A stretch of 64,000 bases of DNA. Source: Nostoc sp. JL34 (GTDB taxonomy: Bacteria > Cyanobacteriota > Cyanobacteriia > Cyanobacteriales > Nostocaceae). Below the pieces are notes generated by a model that was not told the DNA's origin, did not search any database, and worked only from the letters and a program-made list of their open reading frames with translations. A program made the translations under genes and the position numbers. Below are positions 50,903 to 58,920 of this stretch, piece by piece. The stretch lies in contig NZ_JABXKQ010000116.1 of NCBI RefSeq assembly GCF_017114945.1, forward strand, positions 55,758 to 119,757, read 5' to 3'. Position 1 is the first letter of the stretch, and each line of letters begins with the position of its first letter.

Positions 50903-52951
50903 ATGGGGTTATTATCCAAGGGCGTGCCAAGAATGAAAAAGCCTTTATCACCGCCGCCAGATTACGTAGATGACATAGATCGACTACAACCTTACCAAGT
51001 CAAGCTGATGCAGCATCAGGAAGAACCTGCCCGCGAGTTGGTACAAAAGATTAACCAAATCATTGCCAATAGCTCGGCGTCGGCATTGATGCTTCAAGAT
51101 ATTGCCCATTTGCTAGGAGTTGCTTTTCAAGTAGATTGCTGCTGCTTGGTTTCAGTTACGGGTGAGACATCCGATGAAGCGACTACTACTAATTGGTGCG
51201 CTGATGAGTATCTAGGGTTGCCACACCCCGAAGAGATGTTTTCGATGGAACAGTTGCTTATGCACTCGCCAGTGCTGCAATGTGCTGCCCAACCATTGAC
51301 TATTGAAGACATTTCCATCATTCAGAACAGTCTGGTAATTGGGTGTCAATATTTGCCACTACCGATAAAAGCGGTTTTGGCAATTCCCACCCGCTTTGGT
51401 GGCAATAATAATGGAGTGATTAATCTGATTAAATTCCAACCCTATGAATGGAGTGAATCAGAAAAACAATTGCTCAAAGAGGTGGAGTCGGCTTGCGCGA
51501 TCGCTTTTTCTGGAGTGGCACAAGCTCAACAAATAGCTCATCAAGAGCAGTACCTGCAAAAAAGCGAGCAGCATCAAAGCTTGATCAAGCAATTAACTAT
51601 ATTGAGTCGCAGTAACTTGGAGCTTAATCAAATGCTCCAGTTAGTTATCGCCTCTACTGCCGAATCTCTACAGGCAGATCGGGGTTTACTTATACTGCTG
51701 AAATATACAGATCCACTATTTAGGACTCCAGCTAAAAAACAAATTCCCAAAGCGAAAGCTACCGTAATTGGTGAATGGGCTAGAGAAACACAAAGTTCCC
51801 GCACTAGCAAACCAGACACTTTAGCTCAGTCTTTCTTGCTTTCAGACTGTGGTTTATGCCAGCGTATCTTCATAGATTCTGGGAAAGCAGTAATCTTCGA
51901 TGACTATACAGACCAAAACGATACCTTGACAGCGGCTGCATTATTTGCAATAGAAAAATTGCCTGCGGTACTTTTAGTGCCATTAGAGAGTCAAGGTAAA
52001 ATCTTAGGATTCTTGGTGCTACAGCAATCTGTGATTCGCAGTTGGCAACCAGCAGAATTAAATCTTGTGGAAATGGTTTGTGCTCAAGTGAGTAATGCCA
52101 TAATTCAGTCACAGACATTACGCCAAGTGCAAACTTTGGTAGATGAACGGACAGCGAAACTCCAGAGTAGTCTGGAACTCCAAGCGAAATTGCATGAAAG
52201 AACTCGGCAGTATGTTGAGCAACTGCGAAAACTTAACGAACTCAAAGATGAATTTTTGAGTAACATGAGCGATCGCTTGCGTTATCCTCTGACAAATATG
52301 CTGATGTCAATTCGTAACTTGCGTTTGCCAGGAATAGCACCAGAGCGTCAAGTTAGATACCTGGATATCCTAGAGCAGGAATGTACAAAGGAAATCAACT
52401 TGATTAATGACTTGTTGACACTCCAGAAACTAGAGTCGCCTCATGAAGCCCCGCAATTAGAATCTATAGATTTAAATACTAGAATCCAGGATATAGCAGC
52501 ATCTTTTGAGAAAAAACTCGCAGAGAAGGGATTAAGGATTTCTGTAGATTTACCAGAAGAATCGCTAAAACTGCAAACGGAACTGGAGAGTTTTGACCGC
52601 ATCCTGCAAGAATTGTTAACGAATGCCTGTAAATACTCAGAGCAGGATACCGTTGTTCACCTTAAAGCTGCTCACCGAGTCGATCAACAAATTGATCAAG
52701 TTATCATGAAGGTGACGAATACAGGACGTGCCATCTCCGAAGAAGAAGCAACCTACATCTTTGACAAGTTTCGTCGTGGGAAAGGGCGTTGGACTCCAGG
52801 GACTGGCTTGGGACTTGCTCTAGTCAAGTCTTTAGTGCAGCATTTGAATGGAGCGATCGCAGTTGAAAGTGTCCAAATCTCGGATTCTGAACAGAGCGAA
52901 ATTTGCTTTACCCTGACTCTGCCCCAATTTTCTGACGAAAGCAAACCATAA
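50903..52951 (+). CDS. GAF-domain histidine-kinase-like protein lacking the phosphoacceptor His
   Basis: Protein of 682 residues: GAF domain 1 (about 45-205), GAF domain 2 (about 225-410), a coiled coil, a HisKA-like dimerisation helix pair and a HATPase_c domain. The ATPase motifs are intact: N box ELLTNACKYSEQ, G1 VTNTGRAIS and G2 GTGLGLALVKSL. In place of the H box (MSHELRTPL) it reads LSNMSDRLRYPLTNML, so the His is Asp457. The codon change lies in a GCGATCGC octamer (52269-52276). The start could be TTG 50888 or ATG 50933. The next gene follows after 8 bp. Confidence 0.85.
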   Translation: MGLLSKGVPRMKKPLSPPPDYVDDIDRLQPYQVKLMQHQEEPARELVQKINQIIANSSASALMLQDIAHLLGVAFQVDCCCLVSVTGETSDEATTTNWCADEYLGLPHPEEMFSMEQLLMHSPVLQCAAQPLTIEDISIIQNSLVIGCQYLPLPIKAVLAIPTRFGGNNNGVINLIKFQPYEWSESEKQLLKEVESACAIAFSGVAQAQQIAHQEQYLQKSEQHQSLIKQLTILSRSNLELNQMLQLVIASTAESLQADRGLLILLKYTDPLFRTPAKKQIPKAKATVIGEWARETQSSRTSKPDTLAQSFLLSDCGLCQRIFIDSGKAVIFDDYTDQNDTLTAAALFAIEKLPAVLLVPLESQGKILGFLVLQQSVIRSWQPAELNLVEMVCAQVSNAIIQSQTLRQVQTLVDERTAKLQSSLELQAKLHERTRQYVEQLRKLNELKDEFLSNMSDRLRYPLTNMLMSIRNLRLPGIAPERQVRYLDILEQECTKEINLINDLLTLQKLESPHEAPQLESIDLNTRIQDIAASFEKKLAEKGLRISVDLPEESLKLQTELESFDRILQELLTNACKYSEQDTVVHLKAAHRVDQQIDQVIMKVTNTGRAISEEEATYIFDKFRRGKGRWTPGTGLGLALVKSLVQHLNGAIAVESVQISDSEQSEICFTLTLPQFSDESKP

Positions 52952-52959
52952 TTCTGAAA

Positions 52960-53547
52960 GTGACTAAAAAACAGAACACAACAGAGAACCTTGATTTCCA
53001 GTCTCCCACTGATGACACCAACCTAGAAGGGGATCTGCTTGCGAAGGTAGAAGTTCAAATTGAGAAAATAGCAGAGCGACAGCGGCAAATCACTGCTAAA
53101 GTCCAAATTCCCCACCCAGTGGAGCAAATCTGGAAGGTTCTGACAAATTATGAAGCCTTACCAGACTTCCTCCCCAACCTCGCCAAGAGTTGTTTGATTG
53201 AGCATCCTGATGGTGGAATTCGACTGGAGCAAGTAGGCTCCCAACGCTTACTGAATTTCAACTTTTGTGCGCGGGTAGTTCTGGATTTGGAAGAAAGTTT
53301 CCCCAAAGCAATTAATTTCCGCATGGTAGAGGGAGATTTTAAAGGCTTTTCTGGTAGCTGGTGTTTAGAGCCTTATTCCTTCGGTGAGTATATAGGAACA
53401 AATCTGTGCTACACAATTCAAGTTTGGCCTAAACTCACTATGCCAGTGGGAATCATTGAAAATCGTCTGAGCAAAGATTTGCGGTTAAATCTTTTGGCTA
53501 TTCACCAACGTGTAGAAGAACTAGCCAGCAAAGAACCGTATGCATAA
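52960..53547 (+). CDS. SRPBCC (polyketide cyclase/START-like) family protein
   Basis: Protein of 195 residues in which VQIPHPVEQIWKVLTNYEAL begins the SRPBCC/COQ10-like lipid-binding fold and MPVGIIENRLSKDLRLNLLA is its C-terminal helix. Cyanobacterial members are common, and several lie next to signalling or photosynthesis genes. It starts at GTG 52960, 8 bp after the kinase-like gene, so they are probably co-transcribed. The ligand is unknown. It ends before tRNA-Glu, which is on the other strand. Confidence 0.8.
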   Translation: MTKKQNTTENLDFQSPTDDTNLEGDLLAKVEVQIEKIAERQRQITAKVQIPHPVEQIWKVLTNYEALPDFLPNLAKSCLIEHPDGGIRLEQVGSQRLLNFNFCARVVLDLEESFPKAINFRMVEGDFKGFSGSWCLEPYSFGEYIGTNLCYTIQVWPKLTMPVGIIENRLSKDLRLNLLAIHQRVEELASKEPYA

Positions 53548-53640
53548 CAATAATAAACCATCATTCAGGTGTATTTCTGAATGATGGTTTTTATTGCTAC
53601 ATTTCAAACAAAAAAGCTTTTGCTTTTTATTGTTTTTAAG

Positions 53641-53713
53641 TACCCCCAGGGGAATTCGAATCCCCGTTACCTCCGTGAAAGGGAGGTGTCCTAGGCCTCT
53701 AGACGATGGGGGC
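53641..53713 (-). tRNA. tRNA-Glu (TTC)
   Basis: GCCCCCATCGTCTAGAGGCC begins a standard cyanobacterial tRNA-Glu, with acceptor GCCCCCA/TGGGGGT, anticodon stem CTCCC/GGGAG-type with TTC, and a T arm containing GGATTCGAATTCC. No CCA. It is also the substrate for glutamyl-tRNA reductase in tetrapyrrole synthesis. The array copy at 46777 is a separate, divergent gene. Confidence 0.95.
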
Positions 53714-54039
53714 ATCGGACTCAGACCTTTTATAAGTTAACCAATTTCCTTGCCGTTGTCAACAGGTTTTGCCAAAAAAAGTTTGTGGCAGCTAAACTGG
53801 GTGGAAGCAAAATCTTAAAGAGGATACAAAAATATGGAGACAGAGAAAAAAGTCCGTAGATGCTTCTGTGGTCAGCCGCAGGGTGCGTCAGCGTTGAGCG
53901 CTGGGAATTTTGGGGTATATACATATCTAAAAAACGCTGAAGACATCAAGGAACAAAGGGTATGATGTTGTACCCTGTAGAGTTAATATCTACGGTTTTT
54001 TACAAGAGATTTTGAAATAAATCGCTCAAAATCTACAAC
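53714..54039 (+). promoter_or_regulatory. Structured leader of the cation/H+ antiporter gene
   Basis: 326 bp upstream of the antiporter. Near the end are two hairpins: AGGGTA/TACCCT (53957-53962 with 53971-53976) and GTAGA/TCTAC (53977-53981 with 53989-53993), then GGTTTTTTT, 37 bp before the ATG. This looks like a terminator in the 5' leader. Upstream, CAGCCGCAGGGTGCGTCAGC (53875-53894) and GCGTTGAGCGC may be HIP-like repeat DNA. It is a candidate attenuator or riboswitch; no known class is matched. Confidence 0.45.
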
Positions 54040-55959
54040 ATGGAAGCATCTTTTGAAATCACCATACAGATGGCGATCGCTGTCTTTGCAGGCATTAGCG
54101 CCCAAGTGCTGGCTGCATACCTCCGTGTACCCAGCATCGTCTTGTTATTACTGTTGGGCATTTTGTTTGGCTCCGATGGTATAGGGCTATTGCATCCCCA
54201 TTCGCTAGGCACTGGACTAGAAGTTATAGTCGCCCTCGCAACGGCAATCATTTTGTTTGAAGGCGGACTTAACTTGGATCTGCGTGAATTAGGTAGAGTT
54301 TCAGTCAGCCTACAATTGCTCGTCACTCAAGGAACGCTAATCACCCTGCTTGGCGGGAGTATGGCTGCTCACTGGCTGGGTGAATTTCCCTGGAACATAG
54401 CTTTTCTCTATGCTTCCATAGTTGTGGTGACAGGCCCCACCGTCGTTGGCCCTTTGCTTAAACAAATCAATGTAGATCGGCAAGTGGCAACACTTTTGGA
54501 AGGAGAAGGGGTTTTGATTGATCCTGTAGGGGCTATCCTCGCCTTCGTTGTTCTCGATACGATTTTGAACGGCGATGCTGACCCCATCAATGCGATCGTC
54601 GGTTTACTCATCCGCCTGGGTGTTGGTGCGGCAATTGGTGGTGCTGGCGGTTATCTGATGAGTTTGATTTTCAAACGTGCCAGTTTTCTGTCATTCGAGC
54701 TAAAAAACTTAGTGGTATTGGCGATACTTTGGAGCCTGTTTACCTTATCGCAAATGATCCGCAGTGAATCGGGAGTAATGACAACAGTAGTTGCAGGGGC
54801 AGTCTTTGCTAACTCCTCAGTCCCGGAAGAACGTCTGTTACGCAGCTTTAAGGGTCAGCTGACAATTCTCAGCGTCTCGGTGCTATTTATCTTATTAGCT
54901 GCTGACCTGTCCATTGCTAGTGTGTTTGCTTTGGGTTGGGGTAGTTTATTCACTGTTTTGGTACTAATGTTTGTCGTTCGCCCGATTAATATCCTCTTAT
55001 GTACCTGGAACAGTGACCTAAACTGGCGACAGAAACTGTTTTTAAGCTGGGTTGCTCCGAGAGGAATTGTTGCTGCTTCTGTAGCTTCTTTTTTTGCGAT
55101 TTCGCTGACACAACGCGGTATTAACGGTGGTGATTCCATCAAAGCTCTAGTATTTCTCACAATTATCATGACTGTTGTCTGTCAGGGGCTAACTGCTGGC
55201 TGGATTGCTAAATGGCTGCAAATTACCTCTAAGGACGTGACTGGGGCCGTGATTGTGGGTTGTAATCCCTTGAGTCTTTTGATTGCCCGCTTCTTTCAAG
55301 AACGGGGAGAAAACGTGGTGATGATTGATACTGACCCCGAATGTCTTGTGCAAGCTGAGGCGCAAAATCTGCGGGTTATTGCCAGCAGTGCGCTGGATGC
55401 TGCTGTTTTAGAAGAGGCAGGACTTGCCTCTATGGGTACTTTTTTGGCTATGACAAGTAATGGCGAGGTGAATTTTGTTTTGGCTCAACGAGCCGCTGAG
55501 GAATTTAAACCCCCGCGTGTCTTAGCTGTTTTCCCTCGCGATCCGCAAGCGAGTACCTCGGCTAGTAATAAAGTTAATCAAGCTTTTATTCCAGACTTAG
55601 CGATTAAAACTTGGAATGAATATTTGAATGATGGGCGAGTCAAGTTGGGAACAACTACGCTCAATGAGTCGGAATTTTCTACTCAATGCGATCGCATCCA
55701 AGAAAAGATTCGGACTGGGGTGTTGATACCGCTATTGGTAGAACGAGAAGAACGCTTACAGGTAATGCCAGCTAACCAAGATTGGGAAATTGGCGATCGC
55801 ATTATTTATCTGTTGCATGACCCCAGACCTAGCCTTTTAAAACGTTTATCTGGTGTCACCCAATCCACTCCCCTCTCTTTAGAGAAGTTACCAGAGGTTG
55901 AAGACCTATCCCTCGCCCAATTATCTCAACTTTCTACTAGTGAGGCTCCTGGAGGGTGA
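54040..55959 (+). CDS. Cation:proton antiporter (CPA1/NhaP type) with C-terminal RCK (TrkA-N) domain
   Basis: Membrane protein of 639 residues. About 12 hydrophobic spans (1-395) include ATAIILFEGGLNLDLRELGR and GPTVVGPLLKQINVDRQVAT, plus EGVLIDPVGAILAF with the Asp expected for Na+/H+ exchange (CPA1 family). A Rossmann TrkA-N domain follows at about 400-515 (AVIVGCNPLSLLIARFFQER, VVMIDTDPECLV), which usually gates transport by nucleotide binding. It is likely involved in Na+ or K+ and pH homeostasis. Confidence 0.9.
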   Translation: MEASFEITIQMAIAVFAGISAQVLAAYLRVPSIVLLLLLGILFGSDGIGLLHPHSLGTGLEVIVALATAIILFEGGLNLDLRELGRVSVSLQLLVTQGTLITLLGGSMAAHWLGEFPWNIAFLYASIVVVTGPTVVGPLLKQINVDRQVATLLEGEGVLIDPVGAILAFVVLDTILNGDADPINAIVGLLIRLGVGAAIGGAGGYLMSLIFKRASFLSFELKNLVVLAILWSLFTLSQMIRSESGVMTTVVAGAVFANSSVPEERLLRSFKGQLTILSVSVLFILLAADLSIASVFALGWGSLFTVLVLMFVVRPINILLCTWNSDLNWRQKLFLSWVAPRGIVAASVASFFAISLTQRGINGGDSIKALVFLTIIMTVVCQGLTAGWIAKWLQITSKDVTGAVIVGCNPLSLLIARFFQERGENVVMIDTDPECLVQAEAQNLRVIASSALDAAVLEEAGLASMGTFLAMTSNGEVNFVLAQRAAEEFKPPRVLAVFPRDPQASTSASNKVNQAFIPDLAIKTWNEYLNDGRVKLGTTTLNESEFSTQCDRIQEKIRTGVLIPLLVEREERLQVMPANQDWEIGDRIIYLLHDPRPSLLKRLSGVTQSTPLSLEKLPEVEDLSLAQLSQLSTSEAPGG

Positions 55960-56019
55960 GGGGGATGGGGGACTAGAGACTGGGGGGAGAATAAAAACTC
56001 AGCACTCAGCACTCCTAAC

Positions 56020-56610
56020 TCAGCACTCAGCTTGCCATTCCTGCCAGAGTAAAGCAGACAAATGTACTACGGCAAAAATTAGCGTCGCTACCGAAATCAG
56101 ATAACTGTGTATTGTGTAAAGGTGTTCGACGGTAACTGTGTTAATGGCTCCACCGCCAGTCAGGATCTCGCGCAGTTGCCCACCAATCAAAGGAATTGCT
56201 TCGATGGTTCCTAGCTCAATGCTAAAACGCCAGTATCCTTCCTGAGTCCAATCTAAAATCATCGCTGTCCAATCCAGCCCGATCGCACTTAGAGTGAACA
56301 AAATCACACTAATCCAAGCAGCCAGCCAACTCTTGCGAAATTGCCGACCTAAGAACATCACCACAATTTGAATTAGGGCGATCGCAATTACCGCGTTACC
56401 AGCAATATCATGCGCTCTCAGAAACAACCAGCCGTATGGCAGTTGTGTATTAATCATCTTTAAGGAGTTATAAGCTCCGCCTGCTGTCGGTTCATAGTAA
56501 AAAGCAAGCAGAACTCCGGTAGATAGATAAATTAAACACAGAGTCAGAATCACGATTGATAATATCGTCGCTATTCGTCGCAAAATCTTATCGAACTGGG
56601 TGCTTTGCAT
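56020..56610 (-). CDS. Stand-alone b-type cytochrome (cytochrome b N-terminal-like)
   Basis: Membrane protein of 196 residues with four spans, resembling cytochrome b6/b (LIYLSTGVLLAFYYEPTAGG, then the LRAHDIAGN and HLYTIHSYLISVATLIFAVV helices). In b6, helices B and D each carry two His separated by 13-14 residues. Here helix D has both (TIHSY and VVHLS), but helix B has only one: the position 14 residues after RAH is Gln. It could bind one b heme normally. Not petB itself; the partner is unknown. Confidence 0.75.
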   Translation of the reverse strand: MQSTQFDKILRRIATILSIVILTLCLIYLSTGVLLAFYYEPTAGGAYNSLKMINTQLPYGWLFLRAHDIAGNAVIAIALIQIVVMFLGRQFRKSWLAAWISVILFTLSAIGLDWTAMILDWTQEGYWRFSIELGTIEAIPLIGGQLREILTGGGAINTVTVEHLYTIHSYLISVATLIFAVVHLSALLWQEWQAEC

Positions 56611-56972
56611 GGCTCACCCCTCCTGTTCTTAACTAGGTATTTATTCTTTTCTCATTTTAACTAAGAAATATTAATAGATGTTGCACTTCTCAAATAAAAA
56701 TAAATTTTTATAATATTTCCGATCGGAAACTAGCCTGCCTCAGACTTAAGTCTGAAGCTCAGAGTTTTTGTCTACTTAAGTTGACAAAAACTATTTAGGT
56801 AAATTCCATTGATGAATTTACCGCAGCCGCTGGTTTCGACTTCGCTTAACCAACTTCATAATCGAGAGTTGAGCGGAGTCGAAACTCGTCAGCATTGGTA
56901 TTTTCTTCGCTAGAAATCACCTTAATAGCGATCTATAACAGTGTATTTTTATTAATATATACCATCTATATT
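56611..56972. repeat. Cluster of hairpin-forming repeats between two minus-strand genes
   Basis: In order: CAGACTTAAGTCTG (56741-56754); AGTTTTTGTC/GACAAAAACT (56763-56792); GTAAATTC/GAATTTAC (56799-56821); and GTTTCGACTTCGCTTAAC with GTTGAGCGGAGTCGAAAC (56833-56885), the last an imperfect 18-bp inverted repeat. No gene lies here. It looks like a composite of dispersed repeat elements. Confidence 0.65.
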
Positions 56973-57341
56973 TCAGTGATTAAGAGTACCATTTCCAGAC
57001 AAAACTGGTATGTTGTCTAATATGTGTGAGAGGGGTTCATCTCCTTTTGCTTGTGTTGAATTCTCTGCACATGGTTGATTTTTTGGCGAACTTAAAACAG
57101 AGATATCTTGAACTCCTACATTTACTAAAGCAAGTACGGATTGAGCATTAGCTTTAGCAGGTAAACTTATACATGGTTTGTTGAGAGTTCCTTGAACCAA
57201 TCCGAGTTGAGGAGATATACTGCCTTCTCTAGTTTTTTGGACATCTGCGGTTGTTTGAGCATAAGCAGGAATACTTATCAAGAAAAAGAGGACGCTAAGT
57301 ACAACCATTAGCCTTGCAACTGTTTTGATTAAATCTTTCAT
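56973..57341 (-). CDS. Small secreted protein, unknown
   Basis: Protein of 122 residues from ATG 57341. A signal peptide (KDLIKTVARLMVVLSVLFFL, then ISIPAYAQ) is followed by a polar chain with two Cys (NKPCISLP and KNQPCAENS) that could form a disulfide. I see no known family. GAGG lies four bases before the chosen ATG; the frame is open further upstream (MRGLMKDL or MVDNKTSF), but without a ribosome-binding site. Confidence 0.6.
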   Translation of the reverse strand: MKDLIKTVARLMVVLSVLFFLISIPAYAQTTADVQKTREGSISPQLGLVQGTLNKPCISLPAKANAQSVLALVNVGVQDISVLSSPKNQPCAENSTQAKGDEPLSHILDNIPVLSGNGTLNH

Positions 57342-57603
57342 AAGTCCTCTCATGTATTTGGAAAGTAAAAAAGAAGTTTTGTTGTCTACCAATATCTGAT
57401 TTGTTCTATGTATTATTATGCATTAAGTTAAAGATTTTAAACCTCACATAATGTTAGAAGACTTGTGTATACACCGTAGCCTTTTTAAAGGGGCGAAGGT
57501 TTGAGGTTTTCAGTCCGTAAATCCTGTGGTCTAAAGACGACTTTAGTTCTTAGCTTAGTAATTCATTGCTAAACAATTGTTGGAAATAACGAAAGATATT
57601 AGA

Positions 57604-58299
57604 TTAAATCAAATATTGCACCCAAGCTTTTAAGGGTTCTGGTGAGCCATACCAAATTCCAGGACTTCTAGGAGAATGTCTCACACCTTCAATTACCAGA
57701 TTCTTTGCGCCTTCCAAATGAGCAGCTTCAATCGGTGTGATCCCATCTCCCCAAGTGTTGCCTTTACCACAGGTTAATTGGTAACTACTGTAAGCTAACC
57801 AACTACCTGGCCGCCTTTCTCCAAAGATAGTTTTGCCAGCCACACAAACGTAACGAACGTTTTTGTAAAAAGCTCCTGGGTAGTTATTGGTAACAAAATC
57901 TAGATTGAAACGTGTCCAGCGTTCTTGGCTAATATGGGGTGTACCCAAGGTGATGAGAGTCGCAACCAGGGGATGCGCTTGCCAGAGAAGTGGTTTGACA
58001 TCACCTCGTAGCAAATAGGGCTTTTCTCCCATGTAAATGCGGGATATCCAACCTCCGGCTGAGTGACCAATTAAGTTAATTTGAGTAGCATTATATTGCT
58101 GCAATGTATGCTGAATCGTGCGATCAAGTTGTTGCAGAATCGGCGTTACGGGTCTTCCTCCCAGAGTGGGTAGCCAGTCACGCCGTCGCAGCGGGACTGT
58201 AACCGTGGGAAAATCTAATTGTTGTAAGGATTGTTCTAGTTGGCGGTAAGCGATCGCGCTTTCTAGATATCCAGGCAAAATAACTGTCGGTAACGGCAT
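57604..58299 (-). CDS. Alpha/beta hydrolase (lipase-like)
   Basis: Protein of 231 residues. The nucleophile elbow GHSAGGWISRIYMGEKPYLL holds the Ser, LGTPHISQE follows, and DGITPIEAAHLEGAK and GVRHSPRSPGIW near the C-terminus supply likely Asp/His of the triad. It resembles plant and cyanobacterial triacylglycerol-lipase-like/PGAP1-type hydrolases. The start is ATG 58299, with six more residues possible from 58317. Substrate unknown. Confidence 0.8.
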   Translation of the reverse strand: MPLPTVILPGYLESAIAYRQLEQSLQQLDFPTVTVPLRRRDWLPTLGGRPVTPILQQLDRTIQHTLQQYNATQINLIGHSAGGWISRIYMGEKPYLLRGDVKPLLWQAHPLVATLITLGTPHISQERWTRFNLDFVTNNYPGAFYKNVRYVCVAGKTIFGERRPGSWLAYSSYQLTCGKGNTWGDGITPIEAAHLEGAKNLVIEGVRHSPRSPGIWYGSPEPLKAWVQYLI

Positions 58300-58317
58300 T
58301 TTAAATTTTGGATGCAA

Positions 58318-58920
58318 TATTATTGAGGATTTGAACTTTTTTGAGGAAGAAGTAGTGATGATTCAGGAGCTAGAATTGCGATCGGCTGACTGAACTCCTT
58401 TGATAAAAACCCAAATAGCTTTGATGGGTTTTAGGTCTGGAATGTCAATAAAATTGTACAATTTGCAACAGTTTTCGGGGCTGCTGATGTGGTAGTATTT
58501 TTACATAGGGGCTAATCTCGAAGAAGCAAGTGTGCCATCTGTTACAGAAGCGTAGTTGACTGGAAAAAAGTAAGAAAAACAAGGCAACTTAAGCAGATGT
58601 TGTGATGCGCTCAGACTTGTGGGTTCACTTAAACTTTATAAATATCCCAAATATAAATTTTAATCGTGTGCATCATAAGAGTAAAAAATCAAACATAGTA
58701 GTTTTTCAAATATCTCTTTAGCAAGCTCGAATTGGAAAATATGATACACCGTCATTGATTAATTAAAAACTTGAATAAATGGCAATTTTGGCGTTTTGAT
58801 TGCCAGCACAGGAAGTTATTATTTCCTTAGAGGGACGCATCTATTGCAAGAAATTGCAATATAGTCGAAAAGAGAAAATCGCTAGTCAACTGCAACTGAG
58901 CCGAGTGAACGATAACAGCC
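58318..58920. other. Gene-free stretch upstream of the TonB-like gene
   Basis: Two long AT-rich blocks, with no repeat array and no protein-like frame that I can support. The frame running 58800-59051 overlaps the gene downstream in another phase and is not convincing. It is divergent, so it should hold promoters for both flanking genes. Confidence 0.5.

Noticed and set aside
53840..54039. ydaO/c-di-AMP or known sodium riboswitch in the antiporter leader
   Set aside because: I could not match the conserved core of a known class by eye. Only the two hairpins and T run are clear, so no class is named.
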